Positions 1 through 9,700 of a DNA stretch of 64,000 nt are shown piece after piece. Origin of the DNA: Paenibacillus sp. FSL H8-0332 (GTDB taxonomy: Bacteria; Bacillota; Bacilli; Paenibacillales; Paenibacillaceae); contig NZ_CP150145.1 in assembly GCF_037963835.1 (NCBI RefSeq), positions 3,968,001-4,032,000 on the forward strand, written 5' to 3'. How positions within the stretch are numbered: the first letter of the stretch is position 1; each line of letters starts with the position of its first letter. The translations under genes and the position numbers were made by a program. The notes beneath the pieces were generated by a model. That model worked only from the letters and a program-made list of their open reading frames with translations, was not told where the DNA came from and ran no database searches.

Positions 1-286
1 GAACCTCCTCCACGGATTCCGTGATCGTTCCGGTAACATCCTCTGTATCGCTGGCCATTCCCAGCCGCAGCGTGGCAACATATTCCTTGGGCAGCTCCTG
101 GATATACTCCACTACCCTTGTAGCCCGGCCCAAACAGAGCGGCAATACTCCGGTTACCTGAGGATCAAGTGTACCGGTATGTCCAATCCGCTTCATGCCC
201 AGAATGCGCCGCGCCTTGGCCACAACATCATGTGAAGTGAACCCTGCCGGCTTGTATACAGCCAGAACTCCTGTAAGCTCACTCAT
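1..286 (-). CDS. truB: tRNA pseudouridine(55) synthase TruB, N-terminal part
   Basis: This is the first ~95 residues of TruB, which isomerises U55 in the T-loop of tRNAs; the gene runs off the left edge. The start ATG lies inside the end of nrnA (ATGA overlap), which indicates translational coupling. Visible motifs are the N-terminal VYKPAGFTSHD segment and GHTGTLDP around residues 35-42. Asp41 in the latter matches the catalytic aspartate of the family. The gene closes the nusA-infB-rbfA-nrnA run as in other Bacillales. The C-terminal PUA domain is outside the window and could not be checked. Confidence 0.95.
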   Translation of the reverse strand, partial: MSELTGVLAVYKPAGFTSHDVVAKARRILGMKRIGHTGTLDPQVTGVLPLCLGRATRVVEYIQELPKEYVATLRLGMASDTEDVTGTITESVEEV

Positions 287-1260
287 AAATGACGTTTGAC
301 CTCCTCAAGCACCTGGGTCACAGCCTCTTCCAGACTACCGTTAATGCGGGCACCCGCTGCACGGGTGTGGCCGCCGCCGCCGAAGGCCTGCGCCAGCGCT
401 GCCACATCCACCTTGCCTGCGGAACGCAGACTAGCCTTCACCGCCTGGTCATCAATGACCTTGAACAGAACGCCTACCTCTACCCCGCGGATATTACGGG
501 GATAATTGACAATCCCTTCAAGATCCTCATTGGCTGCTCCGGAGTCCAGCATATCCTGAGGCGTAACATATACCCAGGCTATATCTCCTTCAGGACTGAG
601 CTGCAGTGTGCTAAGCGCCCGGTTCAGCACCTTTACCTGAGGGAGAGTCATCTCTTCCAGCAGGGTCTCTGCGAGATCCGGTCCATTCACGCCCAGTGCC
701 AGCAGTTCGGATACCGCCGCCATCACTTTAGGTGAAGTATTGCTGTAACGGAAACCGCCGGTATCTGTTAACAGCCCGGTATATATGGCTGTAGCAATAT
801 CAATATCCCACTCCAGCTCAAAGGTCTTCAGCAGATCGAACAGAATTTCTGCTGTCGCTGCCGCATCCGGCTTGATGAGGTTCACCGCGCCATAGCCGTT
901 ATTGGTTGGATGATGGTCTATATTCAAGATCAGTGCATCACTGGTGAAATGCTGCTGGGTCATCCCCACACGCTGGAAATCCGCGCAGTCGACACAAATT
1001 ACATGGCTGTACTGGCGGGGCAATGAACCCTCAGACAGATTTACAATTTGATCGGCATGCCATAAATATTCCATTCTTTGCGGGATTTGCCCCTCGTTCA
1101 GCATCAAATATTTTTTGCCCAGACATGAGAGAAGCCAGCCCACCGCGAGGGTGGAGCTGACTGCATCTCCGTCCGGCTGAACATGCGACACTACAAGATA
1201 ATCGTCGTGTTCCAGCAGAAACTTACGCGTCTGCTGGAGACTTTGTTCATAGCTCTGCAT
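283..1260 (-). CDS. nrnA: DHH-family oligoribonuclease / pAp phosphatase NrnA
   Basis: A 325-aa DHH/DHHA1 phosphoesterase of the NrnA type. This family degrades 2-5 nt RNA oligomers and dephosphorylates 3'-phosphoadenosine 5'-phosphate in the cytoplasm. The metal-binding motifs are in order: SHVQPDGDA near residues 24-32, VDCAD near 90, the signature NIDHHPTN near 113-120, and the C-terminal GGGGHTRAAG substrate-binding motif near 294-303. The length matches the Bacillus protein (about 313 aa). AAGGAG lies before the ATG. It sits between rbfA and truB, as in Bacillus (ytqI-like paralogues exist elsewhere). Some annotations call such proteins bifunctional oligoribonuclease/PAP phosphatase. Confidence 0.93.
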   Translation of the reverse strand: MQSYEQSLQQTRKFLLEHDDYLVVSHVQPDGDAVSSTLAVGWLLSCLGKKYLMLNEGQIPQRMEYLWHADQIVNLSEGSLPRQYSHVICVDCADFQRVGMTQQHFTSDALILNIDHHPTNNGYGAVNLIKPDAAATAEILFDLLKTFELEWDIDIATAIYTGLLTDTGGFRYSNTSPKVMAAVSELLALGVNGPDLAETLLEEMTLPQVKVLNRALSTLQLSPEGDIAWVYVTPQDMLDSGAANEDLEGIVNYPRNIRGVEVGVLFKVIDDQAVKASLRSAGKVDVAALAQAFGGGGHTRAAGARINGSLEEAVTQVLEEVKRHL

Positions 1261-1286
1261 TCGCCGTCTCCTTTATGTTCCGTAGC

Positions 1287-1634
1287 CTATTCGTTTTTGC
1301 CGATTTCGCCGAGCAGCTTCTCAATATGACTTCCGTAAGCAACGGATTCATCCATCTTGAAGATCAGCTCAGGCGTATGGCGCAGGCGAATCGCTTTGCC
1401 AAGCTCCGAGCGGAGAAAGCCATTGGCTTTCTCTATCGCTTTGAGCGAGTCAGACTTCTGCTCCTCGTCCCCGAATACACTCAGGTATACCTTGGCCTGT
1501 GACAAATCATTCGTCACATCTACTCCAGTTATCGTTACGAACCCGACACGCGGGTCCTTCAGTCCGCTCTGGATGAGCTGGCTCAGCTCTTTCTTAATCT
1601 GTTCGCCAACCCGTCCGGCTCTGATTTTAGACAT
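1287..1634 (-). CDS. rbfA: 30S ribosome-binding factor RbfA
   Basis: A 115-aa protein of the RbfA family, a single KH-like fold that binds the pre-30S subunit during 16S rRNA maturation and is important in the cold. The conserved N-terminus ([17 protein letters not shown]) and the central KVYLSVFG strand are visible, and the length is normal. GAGGTG lies seven bases before the ATG. It follows infB with an 18-base gap. In Bacillus subtilis a small gene, ylxP (DUF503), lies between infB and rbfA; it is not here. Confidence 0.95.
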   Translation of the reverse strand: MSKIRAGRVGEQIKKELSQLIQSGLKDPRVGFVTITGVDVTNDLSQAKVYLSVFGDEEQKSDSLKAIEKANGFLRSELGKAIRLRHTPELIFKMDESVAYGSHIEKLLGEIGKNE

Positions 1635-1652
1635 CTTATTTCACCTCTTCGC

Positions 1653-4322
1653 TTAGCGCTCTACCGTTTCCATGATGAATGCTTCGATAATGTCGCCTTC
1701 AATGACATCATTATAGCGTTCCAAAGTTATGCCACATTCATAACCCTGTGCCACTTCTTTTGCATCATCTTTGAAACGCTTCAAGGTGTCGATTTTGCCT
1801 GTGAAGACAACAATACCGCTGCGGATCAGGCGCATTTCAGCATTGCGGGAAATTTTGCCGTCTGTAACCATACAGCCTGCGACACTGCCCACTTTGCTGA
1901 TTTTGAATACGTTGCGCACTTCGGCATGGCCGATAACAGCTTCTTTATAGATGGGATCAAGCATGCCCTTCATGGCACTTTCAATCTCTTCAATGACATT
2001 GTAGATGATGTTGTGCAGACGCACATCCACCTTCTCCTGCTCTGCTGCCGCTTTCGTCTGGGTATCCGGACGAACGTTGAAGCCGATCACGATAGCGTTG
2101 GAGGCTGCTGCCAGAGTAATATCGGATTCCGTAATCGCGCCGGCACCGCTATGCAGGATCTTCACGCGGACACCTTCGACTTCGATCTTGGCCAAGGAGC
2201 CTTTCAGCGCCTCTACCGAACCTTGAACGTCAGCTTTGATAATAACGTTGAGATCCTTGATCTCGCCGTCTTTGATGTGCTTGAACAGATCATCCAGCGT
2301 TACGCGGGTGTTCGTGTTCAGCTCGGACTGGCGCTGTGTGATCGAACGTCTGTCAGCAATCGACCGTGCTTTGCGCTCATCTTCGAAGGCCATGAACGGA
2401 TCGCCCGCCTGCGGCACTTCGGTCAGACCGGTAATTTCCACTGGAGTGGAAGGTCCCGCTTCCTTGATCTTGCGTCCCTTGTCATTCACCATGGCGCGTA
2501 CGCGGCCGAAGCAGTTACCCGCTACAAAAGCGTCTCCGACCTTCAGCGTACCGTTCTGCACGAGAATACGGGCAACCGGTCCACGATTCTTATCAAGCTC
2601 AGCTTCTATAACAGTACCGCGCGCCCGTTTGTCCGGGTTCGCCTTGTACTCATTCACTTCAGCGACGAGCAGGATCATTTCCAGCAGTTCTTCAAGGTTA
2701 ATGCGCTGCTTAGCGGACAGGTTGACGAAGATCGTATCGCCGCCCCACTCTTCCGGCACCAGCTCATAGCTTGTAAGCTCCTGCTTCACCTTGTCAGGGT
2801 CAGCGCCCGGCTTGTCGATCTTGTTAACTGCAACAATGATCGGAAGTCCGGCTGCCTTGGCATGGTTGATCGCTTCTACGGTCTGAGGCATTACGCCGTC
2901 ATCTGCCGCTACAACGATAATGGTCATATCCGTGACTTGGGCACCACGGGCACGCATGGCGGTGAACGCTTCATGGCCCGGTGTATCCAGGAATGTGATT
3001 TTCTTGTGGTTGATTTCAACTTGATAGGCACCGATATGCTGGGTAATTCCGCCTGCTTCGCCGCCTGTTACGTTCGTGGAACGGATGGCATCAAGCAAGG
3101 TTGTTTTACCATGGTCAACGTGACCCATGATGGTTACAACCGGTGGACGGGTGATCAATTCCGCTTCGGTATCATTCTCTTCCACAGTCTCGAAGCTGTC
3201 TTCATCTACCGGAATCTTCACTTCTACTTCTACGCCGAATTCGCCGGCCAGCAGTAGAATCGTATCGATATCCAGCTCCTGATTGATGGTCGCCATAACC
3301 CCCATCGAGATCAGCTTCTTGATCACTTCCGAAGCATCCTTGTGGAGCAGCTTCGCGGTTTCACCGACAGTCATGCTGCCGCGGACAATGATCTTCTTAG
3401 GTGTGTTGTCAATCTTCTCACGATATACGGTCGGCTGGTTTCTGCCGCGGCTGTTCTTGCCGCCACGGCCGCGATAGTTGCCGCCCTTGTTGTCGTCGTA
3501 ACGTTTCTGGCCGCTGTTGTTGCCGCCAGGTCTGCCGCCAGTGGTGCTCTTCTTAGGGCCGTCGCTGCGTGAGAAACCTCCCCCTGCATTGCCTTGACCT
3601 TGCGGACGGTCACCTGTACGTGGTGCGCCGCCTTGTCCTTGCGGACGGCTGCCAGTAGTGGAGCTGCCTTGTGGACGGCTGCCAGTAGTGGAGCTGCCTT
3701 GCGGACGGCTGCCGCCAGTGGAGCTGCCTTGTGGACGGCTGCTGCTAGTGGAGCTACCTTGTGGACGGCTACCGCTAGTGGAGCTGCCTTGTGGACGGCT
3801 ACCGCCAGTGGAGCTGCCTTGTGGACGGCTGCCGCTAGTGGAGCTGCCTTGTGGGCGGCTGCCGCCAGTGGAACTGCTCTGCGGGCGGCTGCCACTAGTG
3901 GAGCTGCTCTGCGGGCGCGAATTCTGCGCTGTGCCTGATGCTTGTGTTCTGCGGGAATCTTGTCCGCTTTGGGGCCTTGGGGACGTCGTCGATTGGTTGT
4001 TTTGGTTACTGTTCATACCTACCTGCTTTTCCGATTGAATTTTGTTGGTATTCTGAGCACTCTGGGATTCGGCGTTTACCGCACCGGTAGTCACTACCGG
4101 ACGATTGTTGGTGCCGGTGTCCCGCTTGGCTGCAGCGTTTGACTTGATGTCCTTGAAGAACTGTTCAACTTTGTTCACGGAGCCATTCTCCATGACACTC
4201 ATATGATTATTCACCGGGACATCCAAACGCTTCAGAATGGTAATAATTTCTTTGCTGCTCATGTTCAAAGACTTCGCATATTCGTATACGCGCAGCTTAT
4301 CCTTATTATCTTCTTTAGTCAA
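1653..4322 (-). CDS. infB: Translation initiation factor IF-2
   Basis: IF-2 brings fMet-tRNA to the 30S subunit and promotes 50S joining. I chose the TTG at 4322 (889 aa). GGAGGT sits seven bases upstream, and the protein then begins with the usual [16 protein letters not shown]. An upstream in-frame ATG at 4349 has no such site and overlaps rplGA further. Order: IF2_N three-helix motif (1-45), a long disordered region with nine 10-residue repeats (135-224) and RG-rich stretches, a second IF2_N motif (~320), G domain with GHVDHGKTT (~400), DTPGHE, NKID and SAK boxes, then domains II-IV. At 889 aa it is much longer than Bacillus IF-2 (716 aa) because of the disordered insert. Confidence 0.97.
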   Translation of the reverse strand: MTKEDNKDKLRVYEYAKSLNMSSKEIITILKRLDVPVNNHMSVMENGSVNKVEQFFKDIKSNAAAKRDTGTNNRPVVTTGAVNAESQSAQNTNKIQSEKQVGMNSNQNNQSTTSPRPQSGQDSRRTQASGTAQNSRPQSSSTSGSRPQSSSTGGSRPQGSSTSGSRPQGSSTGGSRPQGSSTSGSRPQGSSTSSSRPQGSSTGGSRPQGSSTTGSRPQGSSTTGSRPQGQGGAPRTGDRPQGQGNAGGGFSRSDGPKKSTTGGRPGGNNSGQKRYDDNKGGNYRGRGGKNSRGRNQPTVYREKIDNTPKKIIVRGSMTVGETAKLLHKDASEVIKKLISMGVMATINQELDIDTILLLAGEFGVEVEVKIPVDEDSFETVEENDTEAELITRPPVVTIMGHVDHGKTTLLDAIRSTNVTGGEAGGITQHIGAYQVEINHKKITFLDTPGHEAFTAMRARGAQVTDMTIIVVAADDGVMPQTVEAINHAKAAGLPIIVAVNKIDKPGADPDKVKQELTSYELVPEEWGGDTIFVNLSAKQRINLEELLEMILLVAEVNEYKANPDKRARGTVIEAELDKNRGPVARILVQNGTLKVGDAFVAGNCFGRVRAMVNDKGRKIKEAGPSTPVEITGLTEVPQAGDPFMAFEDERKARSIADRRSITQRQSELNTNTRVTLDDLFKHIKDGEIKDLNVIIKADVQGSVEALKGSLAKIEVEGVRVKILHSGAGAITESDITLAAASNAIVIGFNVRPDTQTKAAAEQEKVDVRLHNIIYNVIEEIESAMKGMLDPIYKEAVIGHAEVRNVFKISKVGSVAGCMVTDGKISRNAEMRLIRSGIVVFTGKIDTLKRFKDDAKEVAQGYECGITLERYNDVIEGDIIEAFIMETVER
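3651..3920 (-). repeat. Nine in-frame 30-bp tandem repeats inside infB
   Basis: Nine consecutive 30-bp units encode the decapeptide SRPQ(G/S)SST(S/G/T)(G/S). The array is 270 bp with no indels. Units differ by single-base changes, mostly in the last three codons. The reading frame is kept, so this is protein-coding low-complexity sequence, not a CRISPR array. Such arrays can change copy number by slippage. Confidence 0.93.
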
Positions 4323-4638
4323 TAACTCCACCTCCGACAGTATCTCCAAGCGTTCTGGAGATCATTTCCGCGAATCCTTTATCCGTAACGGCCAGCACTA
4401 CGCGCTGGTCCTTACCAATACTTGCACCGAGTTCATCCCGGTGAAATGCGATTACTAGTGGAATATCGTAGGTCCCGCATTTATCGCGGAACTTCTTCTG
4501 GGTATTATCTGAAGCGTCACCTGCCAGGACGACCAGCTTGGCCTCTGAAGACCGTACTGCCTTAAGCACAGCCTCATCACCGGTGACAATCTTGCCTGCT
4601 CTCATCGCAAGCCCTAAATAAGAAAGTGTCTTACTCAT
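4315..4638 (-). CDS. rplGA: L7Ae-family ribosomal protein RplGA (YlxQ)
   Basis: A 107-aa small RNA-binding protein of the L7Ae/L30e/S12e/Gadd45 family. Family members recognise kink-turn RNA, and the Bacillus homologue YlxQ is a ribosome-associated protein. The start is the ATG at 4638, which overlaps the rnpM stop by eight bases. The N-terminus [23 protein letters not shown] is characteristic. The end overlaps the infB TTG start by eight bases, so rnpM, rplGA and infB look translationally coupled. Its cellular role is less well defined than its fold. Confidence 0.88.
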   Translation of the reverse strand: MSKTLSYLGLAMRAGKIVTGDEAVLKAVRSSEAKLVVLAGDASDNTQKKFRDKCGTYDIPLVIAFHRDELGASIGKDQRVVLAVTDKGFAEMISRTLGDTVGGGVID

Positions 4639-4939
4639 TGTCCTCACTATCCTTCGCTGCCAAAAATTGCTCCTCCACGGATGCAAAATCCCGGGCAAGC
4701 TGGGCATAGATTTCAGGACTGACCTGACATTTCAATGCCCGATCAAGTGCTTTGGTCTTCTGTGCTAGCTTAAAGTATTCCAGTTTACCGCATATATAAG
4801 CGCCACGGCCCGACTTCTTGCCTGTCAGGTCGATCAGCACCTCGCCTTCAGGCGTTCTCACCACTCGAATCAGCTCTTTCTTGGGCATCATCTCCTGGCT
4901 GGCAACGCATTTACGCAGCGGCACCTTTCTTTGCTTCAT
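4631..4939 (-). CDS. rnpM: RNase P modulator RnpM (YlxR, DUF448)
   Basis: A 102-aa YlxR/DUF448 protein. The family binds RNA, and the Bacillus member has been reported to bind the RNase P RNA and modulate RNase P activity. Visible signatures are RKCVASQEMMPKKELIRVVR near the N-terminus and GRGAYIC near residue 45. I chose the ATG at 4939: GGAGGT lies seven bases before it, whereas the in-frame GTG upstream overlaps that ribosome binding site. It is the third gene of the rimP-nusA-rnpM-rplGA-infB order conserved across Firmicutes. Confidence 0.9.
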   Translation of the reverse strand: MKQRKVPLRKCVASQEMMPKKELIRVVRTPEGEVLIDLTGKKSGRGAYICGKLEYFKLAQKTKALDRALKCQVSPEIYAQLARDFASVEEQFLAAKDSEDNE

Positions 4940-4968
4940 ACAAAGCACCTCCCGTCAGTCAGCATTCA

Positions 4969-6066
4969 TTAATCGATGGAGACGGAATCCTGATGCATTT
5001 CATCATTCGACGTTCTGGGTCTGCCGTATTCCTGCTCCGCCTGCGTCTCGCTCTTGATATCAATCTTCCAGCCGGTTAGCTTGGCAGCAAGACGGGCATT
5101 CTGCCCCTTGATGCCGATCGCAAGCGACAGCTGATAATCAGGAACAATGACGCGGGCCATTTTCTCAGGTTCAAAGACTTGAACCTCAAGTACCTTGGAC
5201 GGGCTAAGTGCGTTGGCTACATACTCCTGCACCAGCTCGGAATATCTGACGATATCGATCTTCTCGCCGCGAAGCTCAGTCACGATGGTCTGTACGCGTG
5301 TGCCTCTTGGGCCTACGCAGGAGCCCACCGGGTCCACTTCGGGATTGCGCGAGAACACAGCGATTTTGGAACGGAATCCGGCTTCGCGGGCAACAGAACG
5401 AATCTCCACCACTCCGTCAAAAATCTCCGGCACCTCCAGCTCGAACAGACGCTTCAGGAGACCCGGATGACTGCGGGACAACATGATCTGCGGTCCTTTG
5501 GTCGTATTCTCCACCTTGGTGATATAAGCCTTGATACGCTCGCTCTGCTTGAACTTCTCTCCAGGCATCAGCTCGCTCAGCGGAAGAACCGCCTCGATTT
5601 TGCCAAGATCGACATAGATGTTACGCATATCCTGACGCTGTACAAGGCCAGTCACAATATCATCTTCCTTGTCGATAAAAGCGTTATAGATCAGGCCGCG
5701 TTCAGCTTCGCGGATACGCTGGGTAACCACCTGCTTCGCAGTCTGGGCGGCAATACGGCCGAAATCACGCGGCGTGACTTCTTGCTCGGCGATATCCTCC
5801 AGCTGGAAATGCGGGTTGATCTCCCGGGCAGCCATGAGCGAGATCTCAGTCCGTGCATCGAGAACCTCCTCCACAATCAGCTTGCGGGCATACACCTTGA
5901 TTACGCCTGTGTTGCGGTTCATATCCACACGCACATTCTGCGCCGCATTGAAATTGCGTTTATAGCTGGAGATCAGCGCCGCTTCGATGGCTTCGAACAG
6001 CACATCCTTGCTGATGCCTTTCTCCCTTTCCAGTTCATTCATAGCTTCAATAAACTCCATACTCAT
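4969..6066 (-). CDS. nusA: Transcription termination/antitermination factor NusA
   Basis: A 365-aa NusA, close to the Bacillus length (371 aa) and without the acidic repeats of Proteobacterial NusA. It binds RNA polymerase through its N-terminal domain and RNA through the S1 and two KH domains, promoting pausing and hairpin-dependent termination. The N-terminal domain (1-~130), an S1 domain (~135-200, starting GLVQRQDMRNIYVDLG), and KH1/KH2 (~225-345, with GPRGTRVQ and IGIKGQNARLA) are recognisable. AGGGGG precedes the ATG. It follows rimP by 26 bases. The upstream leader hairpin suggests attenuation, described as a separate feature. Confidence 0.97.
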   Translation of the reverse strand: MSMEFIEAMNELEREKGISKDVLFEAIEAALISSYKRNFNAAQNVRVDMNRNTGVIKVYARKLIVEEVLDARTEISLMAAREINPHFQLEDIAEQEVTPRDFGRIAAQTAKQVVTQRIREAERGLIYNAFIDKEDDIVTGLVQRQDMRNIYVDLGKIEAVLPLSELMPGEKFKQSERIKAYITKVENTTKGPQIMLSRSHPGLLKRLFELEVPEIFDGVVEIRSVAREAGFRSKIAVFSRNPEVDPVGSCVGPRGTRVQTIVTELRGEKIDIVRYSELVQEYVANALSPSKVLEVQVFEPEKMARVIVPDYQLSLAIGIKGQNARLAAKLTGWKIDIKSETQAEQEYGRPRTSNDEMHQDSVSID

Positions 6067-6092
6067 GAAATTCCGGTCCCCCTTTCAAGACG

Positions 6093-6560
6093 TTAAAAAA
6101 TAATGGCCAATCTCGCACTGGCGACCTTGGCGTAAGGTACCACATGTTCTTTTTTGCCCGCGGAGATGAGCAGTTCCTCGTTCTCGAACGAGAGCAATCG
6201 ACCTTCGAATTCTTTGAGTCCTTGAATCGGCTCATAGACCGTAACATTTACGTCCTTGCCTACCGCCTTGGCCACATCCGCAGCTTTCTTGAGCGGACGC
6301 TCAGCTCCCGGCGAGGAGACTTCAAGGAAATACGCTTCGGAGAATGGATCATTCTCATCCAGCTTCTGGCTGATATATTCGCTGATGGTACCGCAGTCAT
6401 CGATGTCGATGCCACCCTCTTTGTCTACGAATACGCGCAGAAACCAGTTGGAGCCTTCCTTCACGTATTCAACGTCCACCAGTTCGAAACCATTGTCCTC
6501 GAGATAGGACCCGAGCAGCTGCTCTACCGTTTGTTTAATTTTGGATTTGGGTGTGCTCAA
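6093..6560 (-). CDS. rimP: Ribosome maturation factor RimP
   Basis: A 155-aa RimP needed for early 30S assembly. I place the start at the TTG at 6560: GGAGGT lies eight bases upstream, and the protein then has the family's usual ~155 aa beginning STPKSKIKQTVEQLL. A longer reading to 6602 has no ribosome binding site. The N-terminal domain carries GFELVDVEYVKEG and DIDDCGTISEYIS, with the family's SSPGAERPLK near residue 85. The C-terminal Sm-like domain ends the protein. It is the first gene after the sigma-A promoter at 6664-6692. Confidence 0.93.
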   Translation of the reverse strand: MSTPKSKIKQTVEQLLGSYLEDNGFELVDVEYVKEGSNWFLRVFVDKEGGIDIDDCGTISEYISQKLDENDPFSEAYFLEVSSPGAERPLKKAADVAKAVGKDVNVTVYEPIQGLKEFEGRLLSFENEELLISAGKKEHVVPYAKVASARLAIIF

Positions 6561-6606
6561 AAGAAGATTACCTCCACGAACTTGTCTTTTGCTATATACC
6601 AAAGAT

Positions 6607-6630
6607 AAAGAGTGGGTTTCCCCACTCTTT
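6607..6630 (-). terminator. Terminator-like hairpin in the rimP-nusA leader
   Basis: Perfect 10-bp arms AAAGAGTGGG and CCCACTCTTT enclose a GAAA tetraloop in minus-strand RNA, followed by ATCTTT. The hairpin lies about 27-50 nt after the predicted transcription start and before the rimP ribosome binding site, so it is in the 5' leader. The U-tract is short and interrupted. It may also stop readthrough from polC. In Bacillus subtilis NusA-dependent termination in the 5' UTR is known to autoregulate this operon. Confidence 0.75.
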
Positions 6631-6663
6631 ACACAACGGACTTATCTCATTATTACCAAAAAA

Positions 6664-6692
6664 ATTATACCATAGTGAGGGAGCACTGACAA
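6664..6692 (-). promoter_or_regulatory. Sigma-A promoter of the rimP-nusA-infB operon
   Basis: On the minus strand, TTGTCA (6692-6687) is followed by exactly 17 bases and a perfect TATAAT (6669-6664). The predicted start near 6657 gives a leader of about 97 nt before the rimP TTG. This is the closest match to the sigma-A consensus that I found in the window. Confidence 0.85.
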
Positions 6693-6762
6693 GTACCAGC
6701 CCTTGACTCCCCTTTCTAAGAGGACATTAAAGGGTTATATATCACATCACTTGAGCCGGCTG

Positions 6763-9700
6763 TCAGAACAGTGAAAGCTGGTTGCTCTCTGGCAGTCCGC
6801 GGAAGCAGCCCATTCCATTCAGCAGCTCAATCACCGTTTTACTGGCCTTGGATTTCTGCTGGAAATCCTCAATGGAGAGGAATTCCCCGGCGTCCTTGGC
6901 GGCGGCGATATTAATCGCGGCATTGTCCCCGATTCCGGCAAGCGAGGAGAACGGAGGGATCAGACTGGTGCCGTCCACCGTGAACTTGGTGGCATCCGAG
7001 CGGTACAGATCAATGTTCTTGAAGCTGAAGCCGCGTGCGGTCATCTCCAGGGCCATCTCAAGCACCGGAAGCATCGCCTTTTCCTTAGGCAGCGCCTGGA
7101 AGCCCTTGGATTCGATCTCTACAAGCTGGCGCGCGATGGCTTCGTAGCCCTTGCAGCACAGCTCGATATCGAAATCCGCAGCGCGGACCGAGAAGTAAGT
7201 CGCATAGTATTCTATCGGATGATACAGCTTGAAGAAGGCTGTGCGCACCGCTGAAATGACATAAGCCGCGGCATGGGCCTTCGGGAACATGTACTGGATT
7301 TTGAGACAGGAATCAATGTACCACTGCGGCACCTTGCAATTCTTCATCTCCTCAATCCACTCCGGCGGCAGCCCCTTTCCTTTACGCACACTCTCCGTAA
7401 TTTTGAAGGCCAGACTAGCATCCATGCCCGTCTTATAGATCAGGTAGAGCATGATATCATCACGACAGCCGATTACTGTCTTAATGTTGCAGGTATTGTT
7501 CTTGATCAGCTCTTGAGCGTTCCCAAGCCATACGCCGGTTCCATGGGACAGCCCGGAAATCTGCAGCAGATCGGCAAAGCTGGAGGGCTTGGCTTCGACA
7601 AGCATCTGGCGGACGAACTTCGTCCCCATCTCCGGCACACCATAAGTGGCCACCGGGGTACGGATCTGATCCGGCCTTACCCCGAGCGCATCCGTGGAGT
7701 TGAACATGCTCATTACCTTCGGATCATTCATCGGAATGGTCGTCGGGTCCACGCCGGTCAGATCCTGCAGCATCCGCATCATGGTCGGATCATCGTGGCC
7801 GAGAATATCGAGCTTCAGCAGGTTGGCATCGAAGGCGTGATAATCGAAATGGGTGGTCTTCCACTCGGCTGTAACATCATCCGCCGGGAACTGTACCGGA
7901 GTGATGTCTTCAATCTCCATATAGTCCGGCAAGACGACAATACCGCCGGGATGCTGCCCCGTACTGCGCTTCACCCCGGTACAGCCGGCGGCAAGCCGTC
8001 CGACCTCCGCACCGCGCCAGCGCTTCTGGTGATGCTCTTCATATTTCTTGGTGAAGCCGAAAGCAGTCTTCTCCGCCACCGTACCAATGGTTCCCGCACG
8101 GAATACATTGTCCGGACCGAACATCGTTTTGGTAAAGTTATGGGCGTTTGGCTGATACTCCCCGGAGAAGTTAAGGTCAATATCGGGAACCTTGTCCCCT
8201 TTGAAGCCCAGAAAGGTCTCAAACGGAATATCCTGGCCTTCTCCCTTCAGCCGGCCTCCACAATGCGGGCAATCCTTATCCGGCAAGTCGAAGCCGCTTG
8301 GCACACTGCCGTCCAGGAACCATTCACTGTGCCGGCATTCGGAATTGGTGCAGATATAGTGAGCCGGAAGCGGATTAACCTCCGAGATTCCAAGGAATGT
8401 TGCCACTACCGACGAGCCTACCGAGCCACGGGAACCGACGAGATAACCGTCCTGGTTGGACTTTTTGACGAGCCGTTCCGAGATCAGATAGTTGGCAGAG
8501 AACCCGTATTTAATAATCGGGGCAAGCTCCTTCTCCAGACGGGCAACCACAACCTCCGGCAGCTCCTCGCCGTAGATCGATTTGGCTGTGTCATAGCAGG
8601 TATTGCGGATCTCATCGTCCGCCCCTTCAATAATAGGCGTGAAGAGATCGCTGGGGAACAGATCGTATTCCTCGAACCGCTCAGCCAGTTCAACAGTATT
8701 CGTGACCACGACTTCCTTCGCTTTGGCTGCACCCAGATATTCGAACTCGGCAAGCATCTCATCGGTCGTCCGGAAGTGGGCATCCGGCTTGTTCTGGTCC
8801 TTCAGCGGACTGAACCCGGTAATCCCATGGATCGTAATATCGCGGAACAGCTTATCGCGCGGCTCAAGGTAGTGCACATTCCCAGTAGCTATCACCGGCT
8901 TGTTCATTTGCTCGCCGATCTCACAGATTTTGCGTACAACACCCCGCAGGTCCTCCGGACTCGCTACGAACCCTTTATCCACCAGATGCATGTACATAGT
9001 GAGCGGCTGGATTTCCAGTACATCATAGAACTGGGCAACCTCAATCGCCTCCTCCACGGTCTTGTTCAGCACAGCCTCGAAGAACTCGCCCCGCTCACAG
9101 CCGGATATGACGAGCAGTCCGTCACGAAGCTCTTCAAGCTTTGACTTGGGGATGCAAGGCACCCGCTTATAGTACTCTGTATGCGACATGGAGATCAGCT
9201 TGTAGAGATTCTTTTTGCCGATCGGATTCAGGGCATAGATCCCGCAGTGAAACGGCCGGACAGTCGACAGGTCATTGCCTACATAGTCATTTAGCCGGTC
9301 AAGCCGGGTCATGCCCTTCATCTTCTCCGCATCGGCCAGCAGACCGTTCAGAATCCCGCCCAGCGCAATCGTATCATCCACCGCACGGTGATGACTCTCC
9401 AGCAGTACCTTGTACTTGTCAGCAAGCGTATTGAGCCGGTGGTTCTTCATTTTGGGGTAGAGCAGACGCGCCAGCTCCAACGTATCCAGCCAAGGATTCG
9501 GGAGCTCCGGCTGCCCCAGCTTCTTCAGGGAAGCCTGAATGAAGCCCATATCGAAACGTGCATTATGCGCAACAAGAATGCTGTCTCCCACAAACTCCAC
9601 GAACTCTTTAAGTACCGGCGCAAGATCCGGCGCATCCTTGACCATTTCATCCGTAATATTCGTCAACTGCTGGATGTGGTAAGGGATTTTCTCATGCGGA

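Noticed and set aside
1926..3257. A 443-codon plus-strand frame opposite infB
   Set aside because: It is a shadow of the IF-2 G domain and later domains, with no family signature and no ribosome binding site.
3594..4038. Repeat array that might be taken for a CRISPR or a separate repetitive protein on the plus strand
   Set aside because: Units are 30 bp head to tail without spacers and stay in frame with infB. The plus-strand and other-frame translations only mirror that repeat.
6710..6734. CCCTTT/AAAGGG inverted repeat after polC
   Set aside because: Six-base arms with a 13-base loop and no U-tract; probably not the polC terminator.
7273..9144. A 623-codon open frame on the plus strand opposite polC
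   Set aside because: It is fully antisense to polC, whose motifs are intact. It has no ribosome binding site or recognisable domain. Such frames arise from GC-rich third positions on the opposite strand.
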